DNA of 64,000 nucleotides from Methanosarcina sp. MSH10X1 (GCF_004099695.1 NZ_SCHL01000010.1:62001-126000), one strand, 5' to 3'. Positions 18,861-27,611 are shown, counted from the stretch's first letter. Numbers and translations are program-made. The notes: generated by a model from the letters alone, not told the origin.

Positions 18861-19994
18861 ATGAATCCAAAGGTTTCAATTGCCCGATGCCAGGATTACT
18901 CGAATGTGAAAGAAGCAATCAAAGAGGCGCTGAACCTGATAGGAGGGCTTGAAAAGATTATAGCGCCTGGCAGCCGTGTACTCCTCAAACCCAATGTACT
19001 TGCTATCAGACCTCCAGAGGATGCCGTTACAACTCATCCGGCAGTAGTAACCGCAATGTGCGAACTTGTCTCGGAAGTGGGTGGTATTCCAGTTATAGGC
19101 GACGGCTCAGGCATTGTAAAACCCGGATCTACCACGACTTCACAGGCGCTTAAAAAATCCGGTATTGAAGGGGTTGCTTTAAGTCAAGGGGTGGAACTTA
19201 TCAATTTTGAGACTTCAGGTTTTGTTGAAGTTGACGTTCCGGATGCCAGGGAGTTTTCACGCCTGCATATCTCAAAGGCTGTACTTGAAGCTGATGTAAT
19301 AATTTCGCTTCCAAAGCTCAAGACTCATGAACTTACACTGTACACCGGGGCAGTTAAAAATTTCTTCGGCACCGTGCCTCAGAAAACTCGAAAACAGGCT
19401 CACTTTCTGGAAGATCGCCGCCGTTTCGGGGAAGCGGTTGTCGATATATATTCTGTCGTCAAACCCCAGCTTGCAGTTATGGACGGTGTGGTCGGAATGG
19501 AAGGAAACGGCCCGGCAAATGGTACGCCTGTCTTTGCAGGCGTAATTCTGGCAAGTTATGATTGTGCAACTCTGGATATAGTCGCATCTGAACTTATAGG
19601 AATCGATCCCCTTAAAGTCCCTACAAATAAAGCTGCACTCGCAAGAGGATTCGGAACCGAGCATCCGGAGATTGCTGGGGCGCTTCTGGAAAAGGTAAAA
19701 GTTGGGTTCAAAAGACCGGAAGGAGGAATCACTGCTTACATACCTTCTTTTCTTATGAGAATCCTTCGAAAGCAGCTGGCTGTTAAACCCTTTATTAACG
19801 CCTCAAACTGTGCACTTTGCAGAGCCTGTATTTCGAACTGTTCGGCAAATGCCATTGAAGAAACAGGCAAGGCATTCAAAATTAACGATGAAAAATGCAT
19901 TCAGTGTTACTGCTGCCGCGAACTCTGCCCTAACGATGCGGTAGAAATAAAAAAATCACCGCTTCTGAAACTTGTGACCCGAATTAAGAGTTAA
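18861..19994 (+). CDS. DUF362 protein with C-terminal 2x[4Fe-4S] ferredoxin domain
   Basis: A 377-residue protein. The N-terminal 300 residues are the DUF362 domain, with LLKPNVLAIRPPEDAVTTHPAVV, GDGSGIVKPG, SLPKLKTHELTLYTGAVKNFFGTVP, and MDGVVGMEGNGPANGTPV. The C-terminus (about 317-360) carries two 4Fe-4S motifs, CALCRACISNCSANAI and CIQCYCCRELCPNDAV. This architecture is widespread in anaerobes, and no reaction is firmly established. It lies 166 bases after the NadE-like gene on the same strand and may or may not belong to that pathway. No membrane segment or signal is seen, so it is probably cytoplasmic and redox active. Confidence 0.88.
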   Translation: MNPKVSIARCQDYSNVKEAIKEALNLIGGLEKIIAPGSRVLLKPNVLAIRPPEDAVTTHPAVVTAMCELVSEVGGIPVIGDGSGIVKPGSTTTSQALKKSGIEGVALSQGVELINFETSGFVEVDVPDAREFSRLHISKAVLEADVIISLPKLKTHELTLYTGAVKNFFGTVPQKTRKQAHFLEDRRRFGEAVVDIYSVVKPQLAVMDGVVGMEGNGPANGTPVFAGVILASYDCATLDIVASELIGIDPLKVPTNKAALARGFGTEHPEIAGALLEKVKVGFKRPEGGITAYIPSFLMRILRKQLAVKPFINASNCALCRACISNCSANAIEETGKAFKINDEKCIQCYCCRELCPNDAVEIKKSPLLKLVTRIKS

Positions 19995-20149
19995 CAGAGG
20001 AATTCTCCGGAAGCTGGTGTCTTCGGTACACTGGAAACTGGCTCATTCAATAGATTCACGGTATAAGGATTAATTAAGCATAAACTATACGAATATATTT
20101 ATCCGTTAACTTGCAATGGAAGAATAACTTAAAATAATTTGACAGAAAA

Positions 20150-20698
20150 TTGGGGGGTACTAGTATAACTGCTGTAGTATCTAATAGAGATCAGGTAGCT
20201 TTTGGCGAAATTGCGGACCATTACCACAGTAATAAACTTCTGTTCGGAATCAAATATTTTAAAAACTGGATTCTGGAACAACTTGCCTCAATCATTCCTG
20301 TGCCCTCCTGGAGGGCACAATTGCACAGGATGCGGGGTGTAAATCTCGGGCAGAATGTATATGTAGGCTATAACGTGGTTTTTGATAGGATTCATCCTGA
20401 GTTAATAACGGTAGGGGATTATTCCGAAATCGGCGACCGGTGTATATTATCTGCTCATACGAGAGGAAGTTTGACTACAAGGCAGGCGTATCCGAGAACT
20501 ATGTCTCCTATAAAAATCGGACGTGGAGTTTGTGTCAATCCGGGGTGTATAATTACACAGGGTGTCGAAATAGGGGATAATTCAATAATAGGTATCGGAT
20601 CAGTAGTTAACCGCGATATCTCTCCAAATAGTCTTGCTCTGGGCTATCCTGCCAGGGTAGTTAAAAAGCTTGAAGGTGTAGGTGAACTTAAAACCTGA
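20150..20698 (+). CDS. hexapeptide-repeat (left-handed beta-helix) acyltransferase
   Basis: About 182 residues of the maltose/galactoside O-acetyltransferase fold. An alpha-helical N-terminus (KYFKNWILEQLASIIPVPSW) precedes the helix coils: VNLGQNVYVGYNVVFDRIHPELITVGDYSEIGDRC, then IKIGRGVCVNPGCIITQGVEIGDNSIIGIGSVV and the ALGYPARVVKKL end. The usual catalytic His is probably in ILSAHTRG. It transfers an acetyl or other acyl group from CoA, probably to a sugar hydroxyl or amine. The start is doubtful: a TTG at 20150 overlaps a ggggggt run that looks more like a ribosome site for a start further in, yet no ATG/GTG follows at proper distance. Confidence 0.85.
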   Translation: MGGTSITAVVSNRDQVAFGEIADHYHSNKLLFGIKYFKNWILEQLASIIPVPSWRAQLHRMRGVNLGQNVYVGYNVVFDRIHPELITVGDYSEIGDRCILSAHTRGSLTTRQAYPRTMSPIKIGRGVCVNPGCIITQGVEIGDNSIIGIGSVVNRDISPNSLALGYPARVVKKLEGVGELKT

Positions 20699-20778
20699 TT
20701 TTAATTCATTCGTTTTTTTATTTCTTCACTTTTTTACTCATTCACCTTTTATTATTGACATCTTTACTTCTTTGTTTT
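20699..20778. terminator. T-rich convergent terminator region
   Basis: Repeated T tracts (for example 20711-20720 and 20764-20782) between two converging genes are suitable for terminating the acyltransferase transcript. Confidence 0.45.
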
Positions 20779-21363
20779 TTATTTCTCTGCTCTGTACTTT
20801 AGCTCAAAACCGTATTCGCTGAGGGCAAACAGTGCCATCATTATTACGGAGCAAATTAAAAAGACCGATACAAAAGATGTCATCAGGTAGTCAAGGAGCC
20901 CGGTTCCCTTAAAACTTATGTCCATCATTGAGAATACACTGATATTTTTTTCGTATAACGGATAAAGGTACTCACAGCCGCCTTCACTGATGTCGTCCAG
21001 CAACAGATGTGAAGCAAAGGCAGCTTCTGCAAAGAGACCAAGATACATTGCCTTTCCAGGCTTCCTGTATATAACGTATCCTGTAACTATCCCGAACAGG
21101 ACTGCAGGAAGACTGAACAGAAGCGAATGTGTCGGGATAGGGCCAGCCCAACAATGTTCCATAGTACCGTTTACAAGAAAGCTGTGAACAATCATAATGT
21201 CCGGGAATAATGAGCATATACTGCCTACGAACAGTAGCGGCAGTAAATGCCTTGAACCTTTGAGAGAAAGTTCCCCTTGAAAATATGATCTGACAGTAGC
21301 GTAGACTGCTACTGCACTGATACAGAGTACGAAGAATAAAACATGTACGACCGGGTAAGGCAT
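20779..21363 (-). CDS. DUF457/YdjM-like membrane metal-dependent hydrolase
   Basis: About 194 residues with four or five membrane segments. The family's polar motifs are visible: SLFPDIMIVHS, GPIPTHSLLFSLP and AASHLLLDDI (Asp/His clusters in membrane loops that would bind metal). These match the YdjM-like inner-membrane hydrolase family. I place the start at the ATG at 21363 (MPYPVVHVLFF); an in-frame ATG at 21450 would add 29 mixed residues before the first membrane segment. Neither has a good ribosome site. The substrate is unknown. Confidence 0.7.
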   Translation of the reverse strand: MPYPVVHVLFFVLCISAVAVYATVRSYFQGELSLKGSRHLLPLLFVGSICSLFPDIMIVHSFLVNGTMEHCWAGPIPTHSLLFSLPAVLFGIVTGYVIYRKPGKAMYLGLFAEAAFASHLLLDDISEGGCEYLYPLYEKNISVFSMMDISFKGTGLLDYLMTSFVSVFLICSVIMMALFALSEYGFELKYRAEK

Positions 21364-21590
21364 AAGAAAACACTTATTATTTTCTGAGTGTAAAATTATT
21401 TCCCTAAAAGTAAAGAATCTTGCGGATTTCAGAAATAAAATTGTTTCCAAACTATTTAATATTTTTTACATACACTGATAAAAGAAGATACCTTTAAGTA
21501 AAAGTTATGTTGAAGGTCGGCAGAATTTAAAGTCTGTAATAAACTGGCAGGAAAACTCTTTCCTATCAGTTTATTTTCCCGGAGGCTGAC

Positions 21591-22766
21591 TTAAAGAGGA
21601 ATTAACTCGACAAGCAGTCCGTCTTCGAAAGGATATCTTTCAATAATTAGAAGCCTGGATCCTGAAGGCTCAAGTTCTTCTTTAATCCCCTCTTTTAACT
21701 CCTCAAGTACCCACCAGGCTACTTCGATTTTTCCGTCTTTTATTTCAAACAATTCTGCCGGGATTTCCATACTCTGAAGGGTCTCCTCTGCAAGGTCCTG
21801 ATCTCCCCCTTCGATTACTCCATATACCAGGGTGCCGTCTTCTGTGATTTCGTCAAAACCTCTTGCAGTATTCTTTGCAATCCGCTTAAACCTGTTGCGA
21901 AGCTGGACTGCATCCTTATAGGTTGAGGAACAAAAATGGGTTTTTCTACAAATAGACGTTGCCTTCCCTGCAGATTTGCAGGACCCTGTAGCCGCGTTGG
22001 ACGTGTCGGACTCAAGGCAAAAGCCTTTTTTCAGGAGGGCTACGGAATTATTATCTGAGAATTCCAGTTCGTTCAGGTTAAGGAAAACCCCCATTTCTTC
22101 TGCAAAATCAGCGACCTTCTCCACTCCTTCAAGGGAAGGAATCTCGATTCCGGCTTCGATTCCAAGTTCTTTTGCATTCTGCAGGGCCGCTGCATAAGGG
22201 CTGTTTTTAAGATATTCCCAGCATTCCTGCGGCGGATGAAAACGGATCTCGTCAAGACCTGCTTCTGTGAGTTTTTCAAGAATCTGTCTTCCTGGAGCCA
22301 GGGAAGTATATAGATGGATGTGATGCTCTTCTCCAAATGAAGCTTTCAGCATCCGGATATAGTGCAGAACTCTTTCGGTTTTCAGCAAGGGCTCCCCGCC
22401 TGTAATCCCTGTTCCTAAAGCATCCATAAGCTCAGCTTCTTTAAGTAAATCCTCATCGTTTTTTACAGCCCTCTCGTTTGCAAAAATAAGGTCTTTCCCT
22501 CGCCTTTCATCAGAAAGCGGGCAATAAAAACAACTCTTAGGGCAAAGCCCTGTCACGAATAGTACCATTTTGGCGCCTTTCTGGCAGAGCCTGCACCCTT
22601 GTGAAAGATAACTGTAAAAAGAGCCGGTCTCGTCTTCAATGATCTTTTCCATACCTGAACCTGCATATCCTTTTTTTATATATAAGGCTTGTTTTTGGGT
22701 CTCTATACTTTCAATATGAATACAACTTTCCAAAGCTGGCTTTTCCTTAGAAACTGATATATCCAT
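21591..22766 (-). CDS. radical SAM protein (COG2108-like)
   Basis: A 391-residue radical S-adenosylmethionine enzyme. The cluster-binding motif is CPKSCFYC within LFVTGLCPKSCFYCPLSDERRG, preceded by YLSQGCRLCQKGAKM with two more cysteines. TGGEPLLKTERVLHYI and IHLYTSLAPG then DEIRFHPP continue the barrel. The C-terminal third is not a known SPASM/twitch domain, though CRKTHFCSSTYKDAVQLRNRFKRIA is conserved-looking and contains two cysteines. It resembles the archaeal PFL-activase-related COG2108 group, whose reaction is unknown. Start at 22766; a longer frame to 22868 would overlap the divergent ferredoxin gene and is unlikely. It is divergently paired, 17 bases apart, with that gene. Confidence 0.85.
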   Translation of the reverse strand: MDISVSKEKPALESCIHIESIETQKQALYIKKGYAGSGMEKIIEDETGSFYSYLSQGCRLCQKGAKMVLFVTGLCPKSCFYCPLSDERRGKDLIFANERAVKNDEDLLKEAELMDALGTGITGGEPLLKTERVLHYIRMLKASFGEEHHIHLYTSLAPGRQILEKLTEAGLDEIRFHPPQECWEYLKNSPYAAALQNAKELGIEAGIEIPSLEGVEKVADFAEEMGVFLNLNELEFSDNNSVALLKKGFCLESDTSNAATGSCKSAGKATSICRKTHFCSSTYKDAVQLRNRFKRIAKNTARGFDEITEDGTLVYGVIEGGDQDLAEETLQSMEIPAELFEIKDGKIEVAWWVLEELKEGIKEELEPSGSRLLIIERYPFEDGLLVELIPL

Positions 22767-22783
22767 AAGGCGCCAAAGGTTCA

Positions 22784-22972
22784 ATGATGTCAGAAAAAAC
22801 CGGATACGTCGTGGTTTTCGGCTGTAAAAGATGCGGAAAATGCAAGGATGTGTGTCCTGTGGGCGCAATTTATGAGGAAAACGAACTTGCGAAAATCGAC
22901 TTCAAAAAATGCACCCTCTGTATGAAATGCATAGATGAATGCACTAACAGGTCCATCATCTATATGGAATAA
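22784..22972 (+). CDS. small 2x[4Fe-4S] ferredoxin
   Basis: A 62-residue ferredoxin with CKRCGKCKDVCPVGAIY and CTLCMKCIDECTNRSI, two complete cluster motifs. The last CP of the second motif is CT, which is tolerated. It lacks signal or membrane segments. It is divergent from a radical SAM gene and 9 bases before the cyclase gene, so it may donate electrons to the radical SAM enzyme. Confidence 0.92.
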   Translation: MMSEKTGYVVVFGCKRCGKCKDVCPVGAIYEENELAKIDFKKCTLCMKCIDECTNRSIIYME

Positions 22973-22981
22973 GGTGTCAGT

Positions 22982-23065
22982 ATGGAAAAGATCCCGGTAG
23001 ATGTGGAAAAAATTCCTGTTAGCGTGGAAAAAACTCAGATTGATATGGGAGAATTCCCGGTTAAT
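22982..23065 (+). repeat. four 21-nt in-frame tandem repeats at a gene start
   Basis: Units begin at 22982, 23003, 23024 and 23045 and each encode seven residues (MEKIPVD, VEKIPVS, VEKTQID, MGEFPVN). Every unit starts with ATG or GTG. They look like a diverged expansion of the N-terminus. Confidence 0.65.
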
Positions 23066-23767
23066 GGAAAAATTATAGACATCACATCCCCGATTTCCCC
23101 TTTTACACAGATCTTCCCCGGAGACCCTATGCCTGAAATTGAGAGGGTCTGTACGCTTGAGAATGAAGGCTGTGCCGTATCAAGGTTAAACTTTGGAAGC
23201 CATACCGGGACCCATGTCGATGCTCCTTCTCATATCCTGAAAAATGGCGTGACCATTGACAAACTGGAACTCAAAAACCTCATGGGCAAAGCCATTGTTC
23301 TCGACTTCTCTTTGCTGTCAGGTACACTTACTGCGGATATTCTTGAAACTGCCTTCAGGAATACAGTAACCGCTGAAAATACTCCGATTCTCCTTTTGAA
23401 AACAGGAGCACTTTCCCGAAAAGGGAGCGGGACAGGTGAAGTTATCCCTTCCGGTCCAGAATCAGGTTCTCAGAGTATGAAATCAGGGAACGAGGAACCT
23501 GGCTCTACATACCTTGACGAGAGCAGTGCAGCCTTGATTGTGGAAAAAGGATTCAGGACGGTAGGAATTGATGGCTTTTCCGTGGATGATCTTTATTCCG
23601 AAACTCTACCTGCCCATCACATCCTTCTTTCAGGTAACGTGAACATAGTAGAATGCCTTGAGCTCGACTCCGTAACAACCGGCACTTACTTCTTCCTGTG
23701 CCTCCCCCTGAAAATTGAGAACTGTGACGGCGCACCTGCAAGAGCTTTATTAATCTCTTACTCTTGA
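22982..23767 (+). CDS. cyclase-family (kynurenine-formamidase-like) metal hydrolase
   Basis: A protein of up to 261 residues. The signature is SHTGTHVDAPSH (HxGTHxDxPxH, near residue 76), preceded by IIDITSPISPFTQIFPGDP and followed by FRTVGIDGFSVD and AHHILLSGNVNIVE. This family hydrolyses amides, lactones or similar bonds with a metal. Unusually, the first 28 residues are four tandem heptads (EKIPVDV-like), each beginning with ATG or GTG, so up to four in-frame starts exist. The first has an aaggtg ribosome site. A variable insertion near residues 145-175 (GSGTGEVIPSGPESGSQSMK) is rich in Gly/Ser. It is cotranscribed with the ferredoxin. Confidence 0.85.
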   Translation: MEKIPVDVEKIPVSVEKTQIDMGEFPVNGKIIDITSPISPFTQIFPGDPMPEIERVCTLENEGCAVSRLNFGSHTGTHVDAPSHILKNGVTIDKLELKNLMGKAIVLDFSLLSGTLTADILETAFRNTVTAENTPILLLKTGALSRKGSGTGEVIPSGPESGSQSMKSGNEEPGSTYLDESSAALIVEKGFRTVGIDGFSVDDLYSETLPAHHILLSGNVNIVECLELDSVTTGTYFFLCLPLKIENCDGAPARALLISYS

Positions 23768-23770
23768 GTT

Positions 23771-23815
23771 CTCATTTTCGGTATTTCGTGTTTCCGGGCT
23801 CCCCTCAAAAATGAG
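23771..23815. terminator. inverted repeat between convergent genes
   Basis: A perfect 8-base inverted repeat (ctcattttc... at 23771-23778, aaaatgag at 23808-23815) spans the junction of two converging genes and overlaps the end of the minus-strand one. Confidence 0.4.
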
Positions 23816-24404
23816 ACATGGTATATCTTATCCCTTTCTGCGCGACCAGTTCGAAAACAAACTCTCCTGACACCGGATACTCGATTACTACTCCTGATTT
23901 CTCAGGAGGTAGCAGTGTCAGGGTGTTTTCCTGGCTTTCGGAAGGCATCCATGCACCTCCTGAGTTTTGTTTGCCTTTTATAAAATGCACCGGCTTTCCT
24001 TCGAGAAATAATCTCTTTTTAACCCCGTTTTTGTACTGGTAGATAATGGTATTGTTCTCATAAGTCCATTCCGAGTCCTTCAACTTTCCGTTACATTCGG
24101 GATCAGGGTCAACTCCGAAGCTGAGGTACCTGACTGAAGCCGGAAGGGTAAATTCGAGAGTACACATTGTTCCTTCAGGACTGTAGCTCTCATCAGAATC
24201 CCGGGCGTATCCCTCCTGAATTGAGCGGATTGACAGGGAAGCGGCCTCAACCTGGGCTTTAATTTGTGCATCTTCCATGGTAGGATTTGCTGTATTCCAT
24301 GCCTGGTTCAGAAGCATTAGCACTGCTGCGAGCAGTCCGAGATATACGACCAGTTTCATAGGGATAGTATCTGCAGCCGCGGTGTCGGAAGCGAGACTTC
24401 TCAT
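23805..24404 (-). CDS. type IV pilin-like / archaeal pseudopilin-like protein
   Basis: A 199-residue protein with a short polar N-terminus (MRSLASDTAAADTIPMK) followed directly by one hydrophobic segment (LVVYLGLLAAVLMLLNQAW, residues 18-36) and a soluble beta-rich domain. The layout, class III-like positive/polar leader then hydrophobic stem, is that of archaeal type IV pilin-like proteins that sit in the membrane with the domain outside. The C-terminal half (TLTLLPPEKSGVVIEYPVSGEFVF) shows no known enzymatic motif. It is monocistronic and convergent with the cyclase gene. The leader does not show an unambiguous prepilin peptidase site, so the call is tentative. Confidence 0.55.
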   Translation of the reverse strand: MRSLASDTAAADTIPMKLVVYLGLLAAVLMLLNQAWNTANPTMEDAQIKAQVEAASLSIRSIQEGYARDSDESYSPEGTMCTLEFTLPASVRYLSFGVDPDPECNGKLKDSEWTYENNTIIYQYKNGVKKRLFLEGKPVHFIKGKQNSGGAWMPSESQENTLTLLPPEKSGVVIEYPVSGEFVFELVAQKGIRYTMSHF

Positions 24405-24665
24405 ATAATATTAACATGCTGCACATAATAAAAATTTTACTCCAGACTCCAGAGGATAGATTTGATTAACGGACTATCTCTGAAAGCACGGCTAAAAGGA
24501 AAACTTGAAGGATAAAGAACAGATTAAAACATAAACAATAGAAGATATAAAGAGTAGACGATCGAAGGAAAAGTGAAAAATTACTCAAAAATAAAATAAG
24601 AAATCAAGTTGAAGAAAGGCAAATAAAAGTCGGATTAAAATAAGAAAGCAGAAGACCAGTAAACA
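24405..24665 (+). promoter_or_regulatory. A/G-rich leader region before an orphan gene
   Basis: The plus strand from about 24475 to the ATG at 24666 is nearly all purine and A-rich, with no gene in it. Such a leader would be largely unstructured. The promoter probably lies further left, near the divergent pilin-like gene. Confidence 0.35.
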
Positions 24666-25139
24666 ATGGAAACACATGGAGGGTTCAGGATAACAAAAGA
24701 ATGTGATGAAAACCTGCTCTGTATACCTTTTTCGGAAGAGCAGCTTGCCGAAATAAAGAAATATGCAGGCATGAGCGGCATGGAAGTTGAAGACTTTATA
24801 AGGAGCGTTTGCCTGACTCATTGCCTCCAGCAGATGGAGTGCCTTTACGGGCAGAAACAAGAAGTGCCTGAGAGCCTAGGAGGCACTGCACAATCTGGAA
24901 ATGGGGCAAAAATAGAACCAAGGAAAGTTGAGATTAAAGGTCAAAAACCAGGCTCGACCTCAAAAGATCTGCTTGATGGACCACTTATTCTGGATCAGCA
25001 GTGTATTATGGATTTATTTGCAATCAAACGCGAGTTCGGCAATATCTCGAATAACAGAGTCATCACTATCGCCCTGAAACTGGGCCTGAACCAGCTCAGT
25101 GTAGCCCTTGGTTTACTTAAAAGTAAACTGAAAGAATAA
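24666..25139 (+). CDS. orphan protein, unknown
   Basis: A 157-residue protein I do not recognise. An N-terminal part (residues 1-60) with three cysteines and IPFSEEQLAEIKKYAGMSGMEVEDFIRSV suggests a ribbon-helix-helix-like or CopG-like fold; the centre is Gly/Lys-rich and likely disordered. The C-terminal 50 residues (LILDQQCIMDLFAIKREF, NNRVITIALKLGLNQLSVALGLL) look helical and could dimerise. It may be a DNA-binding protein, but no definitive motif is present. It has a purine-rich leader and stands alone. Confidence 0.6.
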   Translation: METHGGFRITKECDENLLCIPFSEEQLAEIKKYAGMSGMEVEDFIRSVCLTHCLQQMECLYGQKQEVPESLGGTAQSGNGAKIEPRKVEIKGQKPGSTSKDLLDGPLILDQQCIMDLFAIKREFGNISNNRVITIALKLGLNQLSVALGLLKSKLKE

Positions 25140-25282
25140 GAAAGGTGGGAAAAAGGAAGGATTATATAAAAATTCTTTCGGTCACTCTTTCCTCTAAATT
25201 TTATGAGGTTGAAGCTTACTAAGGTTACTTGCAGTCCTTACTTTCCGGTTTTGCTGTCAGGTTTCAATCTCAAAACTTGTTA

Positions 25283-25858
25283 TCAAACCTTATTTTCAGG
25301 ATTTTCAAATTTACCCTTAAACCATTCCAGAAAGCTGTCAATAGCCCTGCGCCGGTGAGAGACCTTATTTTTTTCGGCATCTCCGAGTTCCCCGAAGGTT
25401 GTTCCCCGGTACTCGAAAATAGGGTCGTAGCCAAAACCGCCTGTACCTCTCTCTTCATATGCGATTTTTCCTTCAACTACACCCGGGAAGACCAGAGGCT
25501 CTTTTCCGGGTTCGCAATATCCTATTACGGTTTTAAAATAGGCTGTCCTGTCGGTTTCCCTTTCCATGAGCTTGAGCACTTTCGGATTTCCGAGCCTATC
25601 CTCCACAAAACGAGAGTAAGGGCCTGGAAAGCCATTTAAAGCTTTTATGAAAATCCCGGAGTCGTCCACCATTACAGGCATGTTCAGTCTGTTTGCAACG
25701 TGCTGCGCGCCGTAGGCTGCAATGGGCTCAAGTTCGTCTTCCTGAAGTTCAGGGTAACCGTTTTTATCCTGAATTACTTCAATCCCGAAAGTCTTGAGGA
25801 TATCCCTTACCTCGGCAAACTTGCCTTTATTTCCTGTAACAAATACAACCTTATGCAT
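25283..25858 (-). CDS. rdgB: XTP/dITP pyrophosphatase (RdgB/HAM1)
   Basis: A 191-residue house-cleaning enzyme that hydrolyses non-canonical purine triphosphates to monophosphates. Family motifs are complete: FVTGNKGKFAEVRDIL at the start, VDDSGIFIKALNGFPGPYSRF, FVEDRLG, and FGYDPIFEYRGTTFGEL with SHRRRAIDSF at the end. Length is typical. Its start codon lies within the last 8 bases of the upstream Kae1-Bud32 gene, a coding overlap that implies cotranslation. Confidence 0.96.
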   Translation of the reverse strand: MHKVVFVTGNKGKFAEVRDILKTFGIEVIQDKNGYPELQEDELEPIAAYGAQHVANRLNMPVMVDDSGIFIKALNGFPGPYSRFVEDRLGNPKVLKLMERETDRTAYFKTVIGYCEPGKEPLVFPGVVEGKIAYEERGTGGFGYDPIFEYRGTTFGELGDAEKNKVSHRRRAIDSFLEWFKGKFENPENKV

Positions 25859-27488
25859 AACGAGCCCTCTTTTTTATCTCTTCAACGCGCTTGAGTACAT
25901 CTTCTGAATCTATAAAAGTTCTCTGGTATCCTTTTTTGAAAGCTTCGATAAGGGCCTGGTGGTTGCGGTGGGTACTTTCAAACGTCTGGAAAAGCACATG
26001 GACATCCACACCTCTCGACTCAAGGCCTTTATCAAAATATGCAAGCCCGAAGTCAAGTAGATAAAGCCGTTCGCCCGCAAGCAGGAGATTTGAAGTTGTC
26101 AGGTCCCCATGTACTATACCCGCGGTATGGAGTTTTCCTACAAGCTCTCCCACCTTTTCGGAAAGCTCAGGAGTAATCAGGTATTTTATGGGAACCCCGT
26201 CAATGTACTGCATCTTGAGCTTGAAATCTTCCACGTCATAGATAATCGGCGTAGAAACTCCATTGCGCCTGGCTTCAGACATCAGGCGGGCTTCTGTCCG
26301 GTTCCTTTCGGTCCTGATCCTCTCGTCAATCTCTTTATGCCTGTAAGCCTTCGGGACTCTTTCCTTAACAAGTACTTGCTTCCCCTCATATCCTTTTTCC
26401 AGATAAACAACAGCTTCGGCCCCGTTATCTAGCATTTCCCCGATCCTGAGCGAAGTTTCAGGGGAAATCTCAGGAACCTTCTTCATCTCTTCTTCCCTGA
26501 TCCAGGTCACTTTCACATCGTCAGTCCGGAAACTCGGGTTTACGCGGGATTCTTCAAGGGACAGTGTATTTCCCGATTTATACATCAGAAGCCCGGTATA
26601 TGCGATCATTGTTCCGTTGTCCCCCATGAAACGTTTCTCGGGCACATAGAATTTCGCGCTTCTGGCTTCGCACATATCGTTTAGCATTTCCCGAAGCCTG
26701 GTATTTGCCCCGACTCCTCCTGCCAGCAAAACTTCCTTTTTCCCTGTATGGGCAAGAGCTCGCTCTGCAACCTCAACAATCATTGCAAAAGCCGTTTCCT
26801 GGTAAGAATAGCAGACATCCTCAAGAGACGCTTTTTTCAGGGCTTCGCTGGCTGCCGTAGAAAGTCCGGAAAAGGAAAGGTCCATGCCTTTTATGACATA
26901 AGGGAGTGGGATATACCGGTTTGCGTTCTTTGCATATGCCTCGATTTTCGGCCCGCCCGGATGCGGGAGGCCAGCTCCCCTTGCAAATTTATCAAGGGCG
27001 TTTCCAAGCCCTATATCCAGGGTTTCCCCGAATACTCTGTACCGCCTTCCCATATAGGAAATAACCTGGGAATTGGCTCCGCTTACGTATAGAACAACAG
27101 GGTCCTTTGCGGGTGTTCTCCAGATTCCAATTTCGATATGGGCAATGCAGTGATTAACCCCTATCAGGGGAACACCCAGGGATATGGAAAGCATTCTCGC
27201 TGCCGTTGCAACCGTTCTAAGGCATGGCCCAAGTCCGGGTCCCTGGGAAAAAGCTATACCGTCAATCTCGGAAGGCTGGACTCCCTTTTCTTTTGCCTCC
27301 GCAAGCAGCCTTTTTATAACGCTGGCTGCGTATTTGGCGTGGTGCTGGGCGGCTTCCCTGGGGTGAATTCCTCCGGTCTCGGGTTTGTAGGTCTCTGTGA
27401 CTTCGGCAATAATTTCGGTCTCGGTCACGATTGCGGCACTCAGATTCCAGGCAGTGCCCTCGATTCCAAGGATTAACGTGTTTTTCAA
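25851..27488 (-). CDS. fused Kae1-Bud32 (KEOPS tRNA t6A synthase and kinase)
   Basis: A 545-residue fusion of the two catalytic KEOPS subunits, which make N6-threonylcarbamoyladenosine at tRNA position 37. Residues 1 to about 325 are Kae1/TsaD: LGIEGTAWNLS at the ATP-binding start, the metal-binding HCIAHIEIG (His113, His117), LYVSGANSQV, and AGGVGANTRLREML. Residues about 345-545 are the Bud32 kinase: glycine/Ala-rich start, VLVKERVPKAYRHKEID, GIVHGDLTTSNLLL catalytic loop and LLDFGLAY. The fusion is well known in methanogens and some other archaea. It overlaps rdgB by 8 bases. Confidence 0.96.
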   Translation of the reverse strand: MKNTLILGIEGTAWNLSAAIVTETEIIAEVTETYKPETGGIHPREAAQHHAKYAASVIKRLLAEAKEKGVQPSEIDGIAFSQGPGLGPCLRTVATAARMLSISLGVPLIGVNHCIAHIEIGIWRTPAKDPVVLYVSGANSQVISYMGRRYRVFGETLDIGLGNALDKFARGAGLPHPGGPKIEAYAKNANRYIPLPYVIKGMDLSFSGLSTAASEALKKASLEDVCYSYQETAFAMIVEVAERALAHTGKKEVLLAGGVGANTRLREMLNDMCEARSAKFYVPEKRFMGDNGTMIAYTGLLMYKSGNTLSLEESRVNPSFRTDDVKVTWIREEEMKKVPEISPETSLRIGEMLDNGAEAVVYLEKGYEGKQVLVKERVPKAYRHKEIDERIRTERNRTEARLMSEARRNGVSTPIIYDVEDFKLKMQYIDGVPIKYLITPELSEKVGELVGKLHTAGIVHGDLTTSNLLLAGERLYLLDFGLAYFDKGLESRGVDVHVLFQTFESTHRNHQALIEAFKKGYQRTFIDSEDVLKRVEEIKKRARYA

Positions 27489-27611
27489 GGCTTACGGTCT
27501 CCTTCCAGTCCTTTTTGCTGTCACTGCCTCCGATAATACAGTAGAGAGCTTATATACATTTGCTTTCCTGAGTGCTTTCCGGAGTTCCCAAGCTCTTCTT
27601 TTGCCAGGGCT

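Noticed and set aside
22767-22868. 34-codon extension of the radical SAM gene
   Set aside because: Overlaps the divergent ferredoxin start, and ATG 22766 gives a sensible N-terminus.
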